The notes beneath the pieces are model-generated. The model did not search any database, was not told the DNA's origin, and saw nothing but the letters and a program-made list of their open reading frames with translations. From UBA7957 sp965224675 (GTDB lineage Bacteria; Pseudomonadota; Gammaproteobacteria; Granulosicoccales; Granulosicoccaceae): a DNA stretch of 64,000 nt. Positions 1-8,102 of this stretch are shown here, piece by piece. Location of the stretch: NCBI GenBank assembly GCA_965224675.1, contig CBDDAA010000004.1, positions 1,612,001-1,676,000 on the forward strand, written 5' to 3'. How positions within the stretch are numbered: position 1 is the first letter of the stretch; each line of letters opens with the position of its first letter. Both the position numbers and the translations under genes were made by a program.

Positions 1-31
1 TGAAACATATTTTAGCTGACAATATAAAAAG

Positions 32-73
32 AGTGACTAAAGTGACTAGGACATAATTAAAGTGACTAGGACA
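32..73. repeat. Tandem AGTGACTAGGACA repeats, probable IS end
   Basis: AGTGACTAGGACA occurs at 41-53 and 61-73, with a partial copy (AGTGACTA) at 32-39. IS21-family elements carry multiple short repeats near their ends, and an IstB-like remnant lies just inside, so this is probably the decayed terminus of such an element. The sequence shows the repeats; the IS21 assignment is inference. Confidence 0.4.
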
Positions 74-89
74 GGCATTGAACAATACA

Positions 90-169
90 TAATAAAACAC
101 TTTAATAAAATTCAACTATTAGCTGTTTTTAATCGATTTTTAATTGGTGATATTGTGTGATGTATATAA
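90..169. repeat. Left copy of ~80-bp imperfect direct repeat
   Basis: This A/T-rich stretch is repeated at 1028-1103. A 22-bp exact block (TAATAAAACACTTTAATAAAAT) lies at 90-111 and 1028-1049. Similarity continues imperfectly to a shared GATATTGTGTGATGTATAT-like end (GAATATTGTGGGATGCATAT in the second copy). The pair brackets the toxin-antitoxin genes. Confidence 0.65.
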
Positions 170-297
170 TAACCAAGCAAGGGCAGGCATTGAACATTAA
201 CAGCTAATGCGGTGCCAATATGTGATTTACCGACTCTCAGGGGGTCGATTAATAAAACGTTAGCCCTCATAATTCGCTCCATGATGCCAATAGGCAC
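112..297 (-). pseudogene. IstB-like (IS21 helper ATPase) fragment
   Basis: A 61-residue open stretch reads IMERIMRANVLLIDPLRVGK, then SHIGTAL, which resembles the IstB Walker A region (typically NxLLxGPPGVGKTHL). Full IstB proteins have about 250 residues. Here the P-loop is altered (DPLRVGKS for GPPGVGKS) and the rest is missing, so it is a decayed remnant. No istA is present. The short repeats at 32-73 fit the same element. Confidence 0.45.
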
Positions 298-320
298 ACA
301 TTTGTGCTATGCTTCCCTGT

Positions 321-599
321 ATGAAACCCATCAATTGGAATGCTGAAAAAAATCAACAGCTTATAGAGGAACGAGGCATTTCCTTTGAGGATGTGGTTTT
401 TTATTTGCAGCAAGGACCATTATTGGATGATATTAAACATCCAAATGATGAAAAATATCCAAATCAACGAATCTTTGTAACTGATGTAGAAGGTTATATC
501 CACTTGGTGCCGTATGTAGAGAATACAAAGGAAATATTTCTAAAGACCGTCATCCCTAGTAGGAAAGCAACGAAGCAGTATCTTGGAGAGAAGTTATGA
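321..599 (+). CDS. BrnT-like toxin of a type II toxin-antitoxin pair
   Basis: A 92-residue protein with the BrnT layout: N-terminal INWNAEKNQQLIEERGISFE (family pattern W-x-x-K-x-x-x-N-x-x-K-HGIxF), then an IFVTD strand region and a basic C-terminus. BrnT proteins are RelE-fold ribonuclease toxins neutralised by BrnA. The next gene starts inside this one (ATGA overlap), giving a compact toxin-first operon. ATG at 321 fits family length best; ATG at 309 is also possible, and neither has a clear Shine-Dalgarno. It lies between direct repeats next to an IS remnant, as mobile toxin-antitoxin modules often do. Confidence 0.7.
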   Translation: MKPINWNAEKNQQLIEERGISFEDVVFYLQQGPLLDDIKHPNDEKYPNQRIFVTDVEGYIHLVPYVENTKEIFLKTVIPSRKATKQYLGEKL

Positions 600-910
600 G
601 CAAGGCTAAACTCAATAAAGAGGAAAAAGAAATCCTCAAAGACTTTGAAGCCGGTGAGTTTGAATCAGTACTTACTTCTAAACGTAAGAAATATATACAA
701 ACGGTGGCTGAGAAAACGTTTAAAAAGGACAAAAGAATTAACATAAGAATTTCAAGCCGTGATTTACGTTCTCTTCAGAGGAGAGCGTTAGAGGAAGGAA
801 TTCCCTATCAGACTCTGGTATCAAGTGTTTTGCATAAGTATGTTTCTGGTGGTTTGCGAGATATTATGGCTGACAAGCAAATCCAGCCGATGCAAAAAGC
901 ACGCGGCTGA
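596..910 (+). CDS. BrnA/CopG-like antitoxin
   Basis: A 104-residue protein with a lysine/glutamate-rich N-terminal half and a C-terminal ribbon-helix-helix segment (KRINIRISSRDLRSLQRRAL, then EEGIPYQTLVSSVLHKYVSG). Antitoxins of the BrnA/CopG type use this fold to bind DNA and autoregulate their operon, while the other half wraps the toxin. The start overlaps the toxin stop by 4 bp, and a GGAGAG Shine-Dalgarno lies inside the toxin gene. The pairing and order strongly support an antitoxin role. Confidence 0.72.
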   Translation: MSKAKLNKEEKEILKDFEAGEFESVLTSKRKKYIQTVAEKTFKKDKRINIRISSRDLRSLQRRALEEGIPYQTLVSSVLHKYVSGGLRDIMADKQIQPMQKARG

Positions 911-1027
911 TTTGTTGTCAACCGCAGTCGATAACTGTACCACCGCTTTTTAAAATATTAGTCTTCTGCTTCCTTGTTAGGTTTGATCAGTGACTGGGGC
1001 GGACATTAAAAGGTATTGAAAAATATC

Positions 1028-1103
1028 TAATAAAACACTTTAATAAAATAAAATTATTAAATGATTTTATTTTTAATTGAGAATATTGTGGGATGCATAT
1101 GCT
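1028..1103. repeat. Right copy of ~80-bp imperfect direct repeat
   Basis: Counterpart of 90-169. It lies in the 228-bp gap (911-1138) between the antitoxin gene and aruI; nothing else was recognised in that gap. Confidence 0.65.
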
Positions 1104-1138
1104 TATCGGAAGATTCTTGAAATCCAAAACTCACAATC

Positions 1139-2749
1139 TTAAAGTGCCGGACAGCCATCAACAATATCCTGCTGCATGATTTCGATCACGCTGGGTATCT
1201 GCTGACTATCAGCCTCTATAAGCGCAGTTTTCAGTTCATCCAGATTGGTAACTCGTGTAGCTCGGCAGCCAAATGCCTTGGCTAGTCCAACCATATCAGG
1301 TGTATGTATATCCACGCCGATAGTTTCAATATCAGCATCAACCATAAACCGCTTGATTTCACTGTAGCCCAGATTATTCCAGATCAGGAATATAACCGGC
1401 AATCCTACTTCAACCGCGCTCGCGAGTTCGCCGACGGTGAATTGTGTGGCGCCATCACCGATTAACGCAATAACCGGATAATCAGGTGCAGCGAGTTTTG
1501 CACCGATTGCGGCAGGTATGGCGTAGCCCAAGGTTCCAAAGCCGGAAGCCGAGTGAAAATAGCGGCGTGGATGCTCAGTTTCATAATGAATCCATGCGTA
1601 GTAAACAGGTTGTGTGGAGTCACCTACGATAATCACTTCCGGTAGCGCCTCGCGGATGGCAGCAAAAAATTGTGCATAGCCTGAATCACGCGATGCCTGC
1701 AACTGTGTTCTTAACACCAGGGCGCGATCATTGCCGTTTTGGCAGTGATGATTCTTCCATTCCACCAGCGCCTGATTGAGGGCCTGTAGTGCATAAGCCG
1801 CGTCGCTGCAAATCGCTAAATCAGCTCGCACATTTCGAGTCAACTGGGAGGCGTCAATATCGATGCGAATAAGTTTGCCACGCAGCTGCACATCACCATC
1901 GTAGAAAAAGTCGTAGTCAGTCTCAGCAAACTCGGTTCCAACCGCAAGGATCACATCTGCGGATTTCAATGCTTCGCGTACGGCAACACAGGACCCTGAG
2001 CCACCAACAGCCAGAGGATGACTGTAGGGGATCACGCCTTTGGCATTGACTGTATTGATAACCGGTGCCGCCAATTTTTCTGCTAAAGCAATGACTTCTA
2101 TCTGGGCTTTTATAGCACCACCGCCGATAACAATCAGTGGACGTTGAGCATCTTTTAACCACCTTACGCTAGTGCTTATTGCTGCTGGTGATGGGCCCGG
2201 TGCGTGTGGTATCGGGAAAGCTTTTTTATCAAGATGATCAGCCTGGGCAGTAATCACATTAATCGGAATTTCAATATGTACCGGCCCCGGCCTTTCGCTG
2301 TTAAATATCGCAAAAGCCCGTGCCAGCACTTTGGGTAGCTCATCGGCACGTAGCAGGGTATGACTGAAACGTGCAACCTGTTCAGTCAAGGCGCTTTGTG
2401 TTGGCATTTCATGCAGCCGCCCTTCGCCCATACCCAGTTGATAACTGCGATTCACTGATGAGATGATCAGCATTGGAATCGAATCTGCCAGGGCCTGGCC
2501 CATCGCTGTTGCGATATTTGTCATGCCAGGCCCGGTTATAATAAAGCAGGCAGCGAGCTTTCCTGTAGCTCTGGTAAAGCCATCGGCCATAAATCCGGCA
2601 CCTTGCTCATGACGTGGTGTCACGTGGCGAATAGGTGAGTTTTCCAGTCCCCGGTAAAGCTCAATTGTATGAACACCCGGGATACCAAAAATGGTATCTA
2701 TGCCATAGTTTTCAAGAATTTTTACCAGTACTTCGCCACAGGTCGCCAT
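1139..2749 (-). CDS. aruI: TPP-dependent 2-ketoarginine (5-guanidino-2-oxopentanoate) decarboxylase
   Basis: A 536-residue acetolactate-synthase-fold enzyme. The N-terminal PYR domain carries the catalytic glutamate in PRHEQGAGFMADGF (E48). A central domain follows, then a PP domain with the thiamine-binding GDG...NN motif (GDGATQF from about residue 431, ending WNNLGYSE). The fold alone does not fix the substrate. The next two genes are an arginine-type aminotransferase and a ureohydrolase, which matches the arginine transaminase pathway known in Pseudomonas: decarboxylation of 2-ketoarginine to 4-guanidinobutyraldehyde. ATG at 2749 is preferred over an upstream TTG because GGA lies about 7 nt before it. 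It is 14 bp from aruH, so co-transcription is likely. Confidence 0.75.
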   Translation of the reverse strand: MATCGEVLVKILENYGIDTIFGIPGVHTIELYRGLENSPIRHVTPRHEQGAGFMADGFTRATGKLAACFIITGPGMTNIATAMGQALADSIPMLIISSVNRSYQLGMGEGRLHEMPTQSALTEQVARFSHTLLRADELPKVLARAFAIFNSERPGPVHIEIPINVITAQADHLDKKAFPIPHAPGPSPAAISTSVRWLKDAQRPLIVIGGGAIKAQIEVIALAEKLAAPVINTVNAKGVIPYSHPLAVGGSGSCVAVREALKSADVILAVGTEFAETDYDFFYDGDVQLRGKLIRIDIDASQLTRNVRADLAICSDAAYALQALNQALVEWKNHHCQNGNDRALVLRTQLQASRDSGYAQFFAAIREALPEVIIVGDSTQPVYYAWIHYETEHPRRYFHSASGFGTLGYAIPAAIGAKLAAPDYPVIALIGDGATQFTVGELASAVEVGLPVIFLIWNNLGYSEIKRFMVDADIETIGVDIHTPDMVGLAKAFGCRATRVTNLDELKTALIEADSQQIPSVIEIMQQDIVDGCPAL

Positions 2750-2763
2750 AAGCAATTCCGGAT

Positions 2764-3957
2764 TTAAGTATTCATAGAATCGAATGATTGCACAAATTTC
2801 TCCAATCTATTGCAGCCCTTGATCAATTCAGCTTCCGGTTGTACCAAAGAGAATCGGATATGACCGCTCGTCGCCGCGCCGAAAGCGCTGCCTGGCAATA
2901 CTGAGACGGCTTGTGCGTCAAGCAACGCTTGAGCGAATCGTTTGTCGTCCTGGAATATTTTACTGACATCCACCATGATAAACATGCCTGATTCCGGTCG
3001 ATGGAATGTCAAGTGCGGCATGCTTTGAAGGCGCTGACAGACAAGGTCTCTGCGTTTTCGATATTTATCCCGCATTTCCTTTACATAGTATTCATCATTA
3101 TTGAGTGCAAAGGCGGCTGCATCCTGGATAAACTGCGGACTTCCAAAGATCGACATTTCAGTGAAATTTCCCAAATGCCGGGTCAGTTCCACTGGCGCGA
3201 CAACCCAACCTACACGCCAGCCACTCATCGCGTGAGATTTAGACAAGCCATCGATGACAACGACATTATCCAGTTTTTTTGCTGCTGTACGCAGGGATAT
3301 GTGTGGTTTCTCGTAGGTGAACATCGAGTAGACCTCATCACACACAAGCCATATATTGTTTTCATAACAATAGCTGGCGAGATCCCTCAAGGTTTGTGCA
3401 GCGATTATTGCCCCTGTAGGATTGCAGGGAGTGTTTATAAACACAACTCTGGTTCGTTCGTTGATGGCTGCAATCAGGTGATCAAGCTGCGGTTCAAATC
3501 CATGTTCGGGCAATGCTTGTACCGTTTTTATTTTAACGTCAATGGCCCGCAAAATTGGCTCATAACCAACGTACATAGGATCGACGATAATAATCTCATC
3601 GCCTTTGTTTAGCAGACAACTCAGTACAGAAAAGATTGCTGAGGTTACACCCGGGTAAATTGACACTTCATTTTCAGAGCAGGGGTGAGGTGAGGTTCTG
3701 GTTTCGTAGTCTGCAACCGCCCGTCGTAAACTCATCTCCCCCAGTGCCGGTGAATAATGAGTGCGACCAACACGCATATGGCTCACGGCATTGTCTACTA
3801 TAGGGTCGGGTGTTCTGAAATCGGGGTCGCCAATGGACAGAATAACCACATCCTCTGCGCGCTGCTTCATTTGCATAGCCTGATTATGAACAGACCAGGC
3901 TTCAGCGTTGTCGGTATCCAGGCGCTGGGCCAACTCGCTAAATCTATTTGTATTCAT
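2764..3957 (-). CDS. aruH: Arginine:pyruvate-type aminotransferase (fold type I, PLP)
   Basis: A 397-residue class I/II aminotransferase. Visible motifs are the substrate-side DPDFRTPDPIV, the NTPCNPTGA asparagine region, the DEVYSMF aspartate motif, the PLP lysine in DGLSKSHAMSGWRVGW and a C-terminal arginine in GHIRFSL. The neighbours suggest it converts L-arginine and pyruvate to 2-ketoarginine and alanine. ATG at 3957 has AAAGG at good spacing. It sits between aruI and the gbuA-like gene with gaps of 14 and 10 bp, forming a tight operon read gbuA-aruH-aruI. A different amino acid substrate cannot be excluded from sequence. Confidence 0.75.
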   Translation of the reverse strand: MNTNRFSELAQRLDTDNAEAWSVHNQAMQMKQRAEDVVILSIGDPDFRTPDPIVDNAVSHMRVGRTHYSPALGEMSLRRAVADYETRTSPHPCSENEVSIYPGVTSAIFSVLSCLLNKGDEIIIVDPMYVGYEPILRAIDVKIKTVQALPEHGFEPQLDHLIAAINERTRVVFINTPCNPTGAIIAAQTLRDLASYCYENNIWLVCDEVYSMFTYEKPHISLRTAAKKLDNVVVIDGLSKSHAMSGWRVGWVVAPVELTRHLGNFTEMSIFGSPQFIQDAAAFALNNDEYYVKEMRDKYRKRRDLVCQRLQSMPHLTFHRPESGMFIMVDVSKIFQDDKRFAQALLDAQAVSVLPGSAFGAATSGHIRFSLVQPEAELIKGCNRLEKFVQSFDSMNT

Positions 3958-3967
3958 ATCATAGCCT

Positions 3968-4924
3968 TTAAGTACGATATTCGACGCCAGGGAATACACA
4001 TAACATTTCAAATAACAGGTTTGCAGCAACCAACGAGGTGTTTCCCGAAGGGTCGTAAGCAGGGGCGACTTCAACAAGATCGCCACCCACTATGTGCAAA
4101 TCTCTGCACCCGCGTATAATTTCGAGTCCTTGATGCACGCTTAGACCACCGATTTCCGGTGTACCTGTACCCGGTGCATAAGCCGGATCAAGGCCGTCTA
4201 TATCAAAGGTAACATAAACGGGTCCACTGCCAAGCTGATCCCGCACTTCTTGCATTAAAGGGGCGAGTGAGTGATACCAGCATTCTTCGGCCTGCACTAC
4301 CCGTACACCTTGGGCGCGTGACCAATCAAAGTCATCTGATGCATAGCCACTTGCGCGCAGACCTATTTGCACCATACGTTTTGGATCAATCAGTTTTTCC
4401 TCAATGGCGCGCCGAAACGGTGTGCCATGAGCGATGCGTTCACCAAACATATCATCATTAATATCGGCATGGGCGTCAACATGGACGATGCCCAGCGGCC
4501 CGTGTTTTTTGCTCAGAGCGCGTAAAATGGGCAGCGATATTGTGTGATCACCGCCAAGGGTTAATGGTTTGCAATTATCAGCCAGAATGGCATCATATGC
4601 CTGCTCAATAATCGTGATTGATTTTTGTAGATTGAAGGTATTGATTGCAATATCGCCAATGTCGGCTACTTGTAGCGAATCAAACGGTGCGGCTCGTGTG
4701 GCCATATTATAGGGACGAATCAGACAGGACTCGGCTCGAATCTGTCGCGGACCGAATCGTGCGCCGCTACGATTGGACGTGCCTATATCCAGTGGAACAC
4801 CGACAAAACAGACATCCAGATCCTCTGTAGAAGAGGCGTGTGGCAATCGCATCATTGTGGCAATGCCCGCAAAGCGGGGCATTTCATTGCCACCTAACGG
4901 TTGATTATATTTATTTTCAGTCAT
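3968..4924 (-). CDS. gbuA: Guanidinobutyrase/agmatinase-family ureohydrolase
   Basis: A 318-residue arginase-superfamily enzyme with the binuclear manganese motifs in order: LGGDHTIS, VHVDAHADIND, and FDIDGLDPAYAPGTGTPEIG, plus GGDLVEVAPAYDPS. It hydrolyses a guanidino compound to urea and an amine. In the company of aruH and aruI the expected substrate is 4-guanidinobutyrate, giving 4-aminobutyrate; agmatine is the main alternative. It is the first gene of the operon, with AGGAT ahead of ATG 4924. No guanidinobutyraldehyde dehydrogenase is adjacent; the nearest aldehyde dehydrogenase is in the 15.6-17.0 kb cluster. Confidence 0.75.
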   Translation of the reverse strand: MTENKYNQPLGGNEMPRFAGIATMMRLPHASSTEDLDVCFVGVPLDIGTSNRSGARFGPRQIRAESCLIRPYNMATRAAPFDSLQVADIGDIAINTFNLQKSITIIEQAYDAILADNCKPLTLGGDHTISLPILRALSKKHGPLGIVHVDAHADINDDMFGERIAHGTPFRRAIEEKLIDPKRMVQIGLRASGYASDDFDWSRAQGVRVVQAEECWYHSLAPLMQEVRDQLGSGPVYVTFDIDGLDPAYAPGTGTPEIGGLSVHQGLEIIRGCRDLHIVGGDLVEVAPAYDPSGNTSLVAANLLFEMLCVFPGVEYRT

Positions 4925-4994
4925 AATCTAATATCCTGTTAATGGGCTTGTCCGACATCCAGGGGGTATTGAATACACCACTTTGCACAAAAAA

Positions 4995-5723
4995 TCAGTT
5001 ATCGTTCTCTATGCTTGTCCCAAACCAGCCACCCTCAGGGAAAAAACTGTCTACCAAAACATCCAGAGTATCTTGTTCAGCAAAGACTTTAAGCTCATCA
5101 GCGGCTGGGGTGGTCAACCAGAAAAATAACCCCAGAGAGCAAATAATGCTGGATGATATCCATTGTCCAAAGTCAATTAATTTCATTGCTGAACCAAATG
5201 ATCGTTTTAGCTTGTTACCGACAAAGTCAACACTATATAACTCATCTAATAATAGATGAATGATGAATCCAAAAAATATGGCAAAACCACTTAACCAGGC
5301 CAATAGCTCTGTTTGCCTGAATGCATGAAAACCCAATGTGGTAACCATAAACAGAAAGAGCAGGGCGGTCGCCAGTGAATGGATTGCACCGCGATGCGTG
5401 GTGAATTTGTGGAAGACCATCCAGACTGGAAAACGCACTACTAGAAATACAGCTGTGGCGGTCATCCATAATTCCATGATTGAGAATTGCTGCTGTAGTG
5501 AAAATACGGCGATAAATGATGCAATAATACCTAAAAAAGAAAAGATAATCCGGCTGGGATAGGAGTACTTTAAATCGATATCAGGCAAAATACCGCCGAG
5601 TGTACCCAGGGCGGTCAATAACACGGCTTCTGAATCTATTATGTGTCCAAGTTTCAATGTCACCGTTGCCATCAGGCCCGAAGCAACGGCGGCTACGCTG
5701 ATGTGAGTATTAAAATTTGCCAT
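4995..5723 (-). CDS. DUF457/YdjM-like membrane-bound predicted metal hydrolase
   Basis: A 242-residue integral membrane protein with about five to six hydrophobic segments and the conserved histidine/aspartate pattern of the YdjM (LexA-regulated inner membrane hydrolase) family: N-terminal NTHISVAA, GGILPDIDLKY, THRGAIHSL and HLLLDELYSVDF. These residues would form a metal site near the membrane; the reaction is unknown. It lies 70 bp upstream of gbuA on the same strand but has no evident functional link to it. A poorly conserved tail after residue 205 looks like a loop. Confidence 0.7.
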   Translation of the reverse strand: MANFNTHISVAAVASGLMATVTLKLGHIIDSEAVLLTALGTLGGILPDIDLKYSYPSRIIFSFLGIIASFIAVFSLQQQFSIMELWMTATAVFLVVRFPVWMVFHKFTTHRGAIHSLATALLFLFMVTTLGFHAFRQTELLAWLSGFAIFFGFIIHLLLDELYSVDFVGNKLKRSFGSAMKLIDFGQWISSSIICSLGLFFWLTTPAADELKVFAEQDTLDVLVDSFFPEGGWFGTSIENDN

Positions 5724-5851
5724 GGCTAATCGCAGTGATTAATGGGTCCTAGCAATAGGGTCGAGGACAGGCACTGCCATTATCAGGGTTATTTTCAATA
5801 AAAACAGTAAGATATTTTTTCTAACCAGTGTCTGTCCTTGAAACTGTAAGT

Positions 5852-6081
5852 CTATTGTGGCAGTGAAAAAAACTCCTGTAAATATACTTCTGCATCATCC
5901 ATAGAACCATCTTCAAAATTATTAATCATTTCATTCAGCTTATCAATACTACCTGATTAACATCAGACATTGCCTGCGGTGTACCCAGATGATCCGTATG
6001 ATAAAAATACGTTGCTGCCTGCTTCGCGGTCACGGAAAAAAGTGTAATTAACGTAAGTAACAGTTAACAAAGTATTCTCAT
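5852..6081 (-). pseudogene. Rhs/YD-repeat remnant with stop and frameshift
   Basis: Reading from ATG 6081 gives a signal-peptide-like start (MRILC-stop-LLLTLITLFSVTA) followed by YFYHTDHLGTPQAMSDVNQ, a clear match to the Rhs core motif (Y-H-T-DHLGTP). The frame is then lost near 5955 and resumes as a stretch beginning SIDKLNEM and ending FFSLPQ-stop at 5852. One in-frame TAA and one frameshift make this a broken gene. Rhs proteins are large toxin-delivery or shell proteins, so only a scrap is left. Confidence 0.6.
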
Positions 6082-6082
6082 C

Positions 6083-6298
6083 TTATTGTCCCCCAATTAC
6101 ATTAAAGCGCTGATAGTCCGACCAATCATTCCAGCCAGCACTGTTCTTTGCGCGAATGCGCCACAGATGGTTGTTACTGATATTGAGCGCTAGATTTGCA
6201 GGTGTCACCGAACAGCTACCGTTACTACAGATATCAGCAACCGGGTAGGTGACATCGAAAAAATAGGCTTGACCCCTTATTTCTTCTTCTTGGAGCAC
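6083..6298 (-). pseudogene. Fragment with fibronectin-III-like C-terminus
   Basis: A 71-residue open stretch ending NNHLWRIRAKNSAGWNDWSD, then YQRFNVIGG. This is the G-strand half of a fibronectin-III-like module (WRVRAxNxxGWSxWS). It lacks a plausible start or signal peptide, and its stop is one base before the Rhs remnant. It is probably the 3' end of a deleted surface or polysaccharide-binding protein. The 214 bp between it and the cytochrome gene hold nothing I recognise. Confidence 0.4.
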
Positions 6299-6512
6299 CC
6301 CCGCATTCTAAAATCAAGTGCACCACTTTTTGCAGAGAAGAGCCATTCATGTTTGGGCAAACGGATGATTTATTAAGGTAGAGCAGTGATGGCTGTTCTT
6401 ATGGGTGCTCACCCATTGTATACTTCGGATTCCTGACCCATTAGCGCGGGAAGTTGCTGATAGTAATAGCGGCTTCAATAGTAAGCCTCTTGTCTGTATA
6501 GGGAGTAGTAAA

Positions 6513-7451
6513 CTAGTCACTGGAACCCACTGCCGGGATCGATTTAAGATAGGCGGCTATTGCGGCCCTGTCCTCCGGTGACAGCTTTGCCATATTCTCC
6601 TGTACTTCAACCATAGAACCGCCAAAGGAATCAAAGTCAGGGTTAAAACCTGACTCGAGTGCATAAATGATGTCTTTTTCATCCCAGGAACCTATCCCAT
6701 CTTCATGGGGTGTGATGTTAGGGATGGAATCTGCAGATTTATTCTCCCCTTCAGAGCCGCTTTCCAGTGATTCTGCACCGGCAAGATAACGGTCCCTGCG
6801 TTCACCTCCGAACAGATCTCTTGGCGTATGACAGGCACCACAATGCCCTGGTCCTTGAACCAGGTATCGCCCACGTTCGCTAATTGCCGGAGCGCTGGGG
6901 TTGAGCTTGATTCTTTCACCGTCCAGGTATATCAATTTCCACAAACCTAGACCACGACGAATATTAAACGGGAATTTCAATTCGTGAGTAAGCGTGTCCG
7001 ATGATGTTGCAGGCAGAGTATCCAAAAAAGCTTTTAGATCGATAAGATCTTCAAGCAACATCTTCTGGTAGTTCGTATAGGGGAATGCCGGGTAGTAATG
7101 TTTTCCGTCAGGCGAGATTCCTTTGACCATGGCATTGATAAAGGCCAGATTGGACCACATGCCTATGCCTGTCTTTTTATCGGGTGAAATATTCGGGGCT
7201 ATAAAAATTCCGAAGGGAGTTTTTAGTTCAACACCACCTACCAGTTCCAGACGTACATCATCTTTAGCGTCAGGCGCGGCATGACAAGATGTACAACCTC
7301 CAGCCCAGAATAGGGTTTCTCCATTTTTCAGATCTGGCTGATGATCGGGAATGTCCTCGATCTTAAACGATCGAGGCATTGTAAGTACCCAAAAAACAAC
7401 GAAACCAAAAAGAAAGACTACAACCGGCCATTTCACCAGGGCCTTACTCAT
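6513..7451 (-). CDS. Diheme cytochrome c (membrane-anchored)
   Basis: A 312-residue protein with one N-terminal membrane anchor (VKWPVVVFLFGFVVFWVL) and two c-type haem sites, CTSCH and CGACH, each in a class I cytochrome domain. The pattern resembles the cytochrome subunits of periplasmic dehydrogenases such as gluconate, aldehyde or alcohol dehydrogenases, which pass electrons to the respiratory chain; no such dehydrogenase is adjacent. ATG 7451 is chosen because AGAGGA lies 8 nt upstream. Just upstream is the cytochrome c' gene on the same strand, so both are likely one unit controlled by the divergent LysR gene. Confidence 0.8.
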   Translation of the reverse strand: MSKALVKWPVVVFLFGFVVFWVLTMPRSFKIEDIPDHQPDLKNGETLFWAGGCTSCHAAPDAKDDVRLELVGGVELKTPFGIFIAPNISPDKKTGIGMWSNLAFINAMVKGISPDGKHYYPAFPYTNYQKMLLEDLIDLKAFLDTLPATSSDTLTHELKFPFNIRRGLGLWKLIYLDGERIKLNPSAPAISERGRYLVQGPGHCGACHTPRDLFGGERRDRYLAGAESLESGSEGENKSADSIPNITPHEDGIGSWDEKDIIYALESGFNPDFDSFGGSMVEVQENMAKLSPEDRAAIAAYLKSIPAVGSSD

Positions 7452-7501
7452 CACTTGCATCCTCTACTTTTTTGAGCAGGCATTTAGGTCAATTACATCA
7501 A

Positions 7502-7990
7502 TTATTCATCCTTTGGTACACGGAAAGATTTATGACAGCCTTTGCAGCCTTTACCAACGGCTCCCATGTTTGTTTTTACAGCGTCCAGACCGTTTCCGGC
7601 ATCTGCGGCCATCGTTGTTACCGCCTCAGTCAACTTTTTATGCTTCTCACTCACCTCTGGAAACGAGGACCAAATCTTAGCTTTCGCCCGTGTCTTGTCT
7701 TTCAAGCCCTCATCATCCGCGCTCGAACCTTTTGGCCACATCGTTGAATTATCCATATTTGCAGTAGCGAGTAGGTTATTCGCCGCCGCCGCCGCGAGCT
7801 TAGCGTCGTATTCTGCAGCGCCTTTCGCCATGGCACCGAGTAATCCCAGATTGTAGGAATATATCCGCATTATTGACTGACGCGCCTCGATCTGTTTTTG
7901 AAAAGAAAACTCCTCGGCGGTAAAACCAGAAGAGCAGGTGAGTAGCGCTGTGGTGATAAGCAACACCAGACTGAAATTTCTATTTTTCAT
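7502..7990 (-). CDS. Cytochrome c' (class II c-type cytochrome)
   Basis: A 162-residue secreted protein with a signal peptide (LVLLITTALLTCSSGFTA), a four-helix-bundle pattern beginning QIEARQSIMRIYSYNLG, and a single C-terminal haem site, CKGCHKSFR, as in cytochrome c'. This family binds NO and CO at a five-coordinate haem and can act in NO protection. ATG 7990 has AGGGGA upstream. It lies 50 bp ahead of the diheme cytochrome and is the first gene of that unit. Confidence 0.85.
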   Translation of the reverse strand: MKNRNFSLVLLITTALLTCSSGFTAEEFSFQKQIEARQSIMRIYSYNLGLLGAMAKGAAEYDAKLAAAAANNLLATANMDNSTMWPKGSSADDEGLKDKTRAKAKIWSSFPEVSEKHKKLTEAVTTMAADAGNGLDAVKTNMGAVGKGCKGCHKSFRVPKDE

Positions 7991-8074
7991 TAAATTGTCC
8001 CCTGTAATTACAGTAGTACCAGCGAGCAAATCATGCATTGCAAAAAAAGATATATCAATTGGTAAAATATGCAG

Positions 8075-8102
8075 TTAGGCTGTGCATATATGCACAGCCT
8101 AA
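8075..8102. promoter_or_regulatory. 28-bp perfect palindrome over the lysR start codon
   Basis: The half-site TTAGGCTGTGCATA (8075-8088) is followed by its exact reverse complement (8089-8102). The dyad covers ATG 8090, the likely start of the LysR gene, and lies in the divergent region upstream of the cytochrome c' operon. A dyad this long is a strong candidate operator for autoregulation by the LysR protein, or could form an RNA stem that hides the start codon. Confidence 0.6.

Noticed and set aside
3001..3612. 203-codon plus-strand ORF
   Set aside because: Lies entirely opposite aruH, whose motifs are convincing; composition is that of an antisense shadow.
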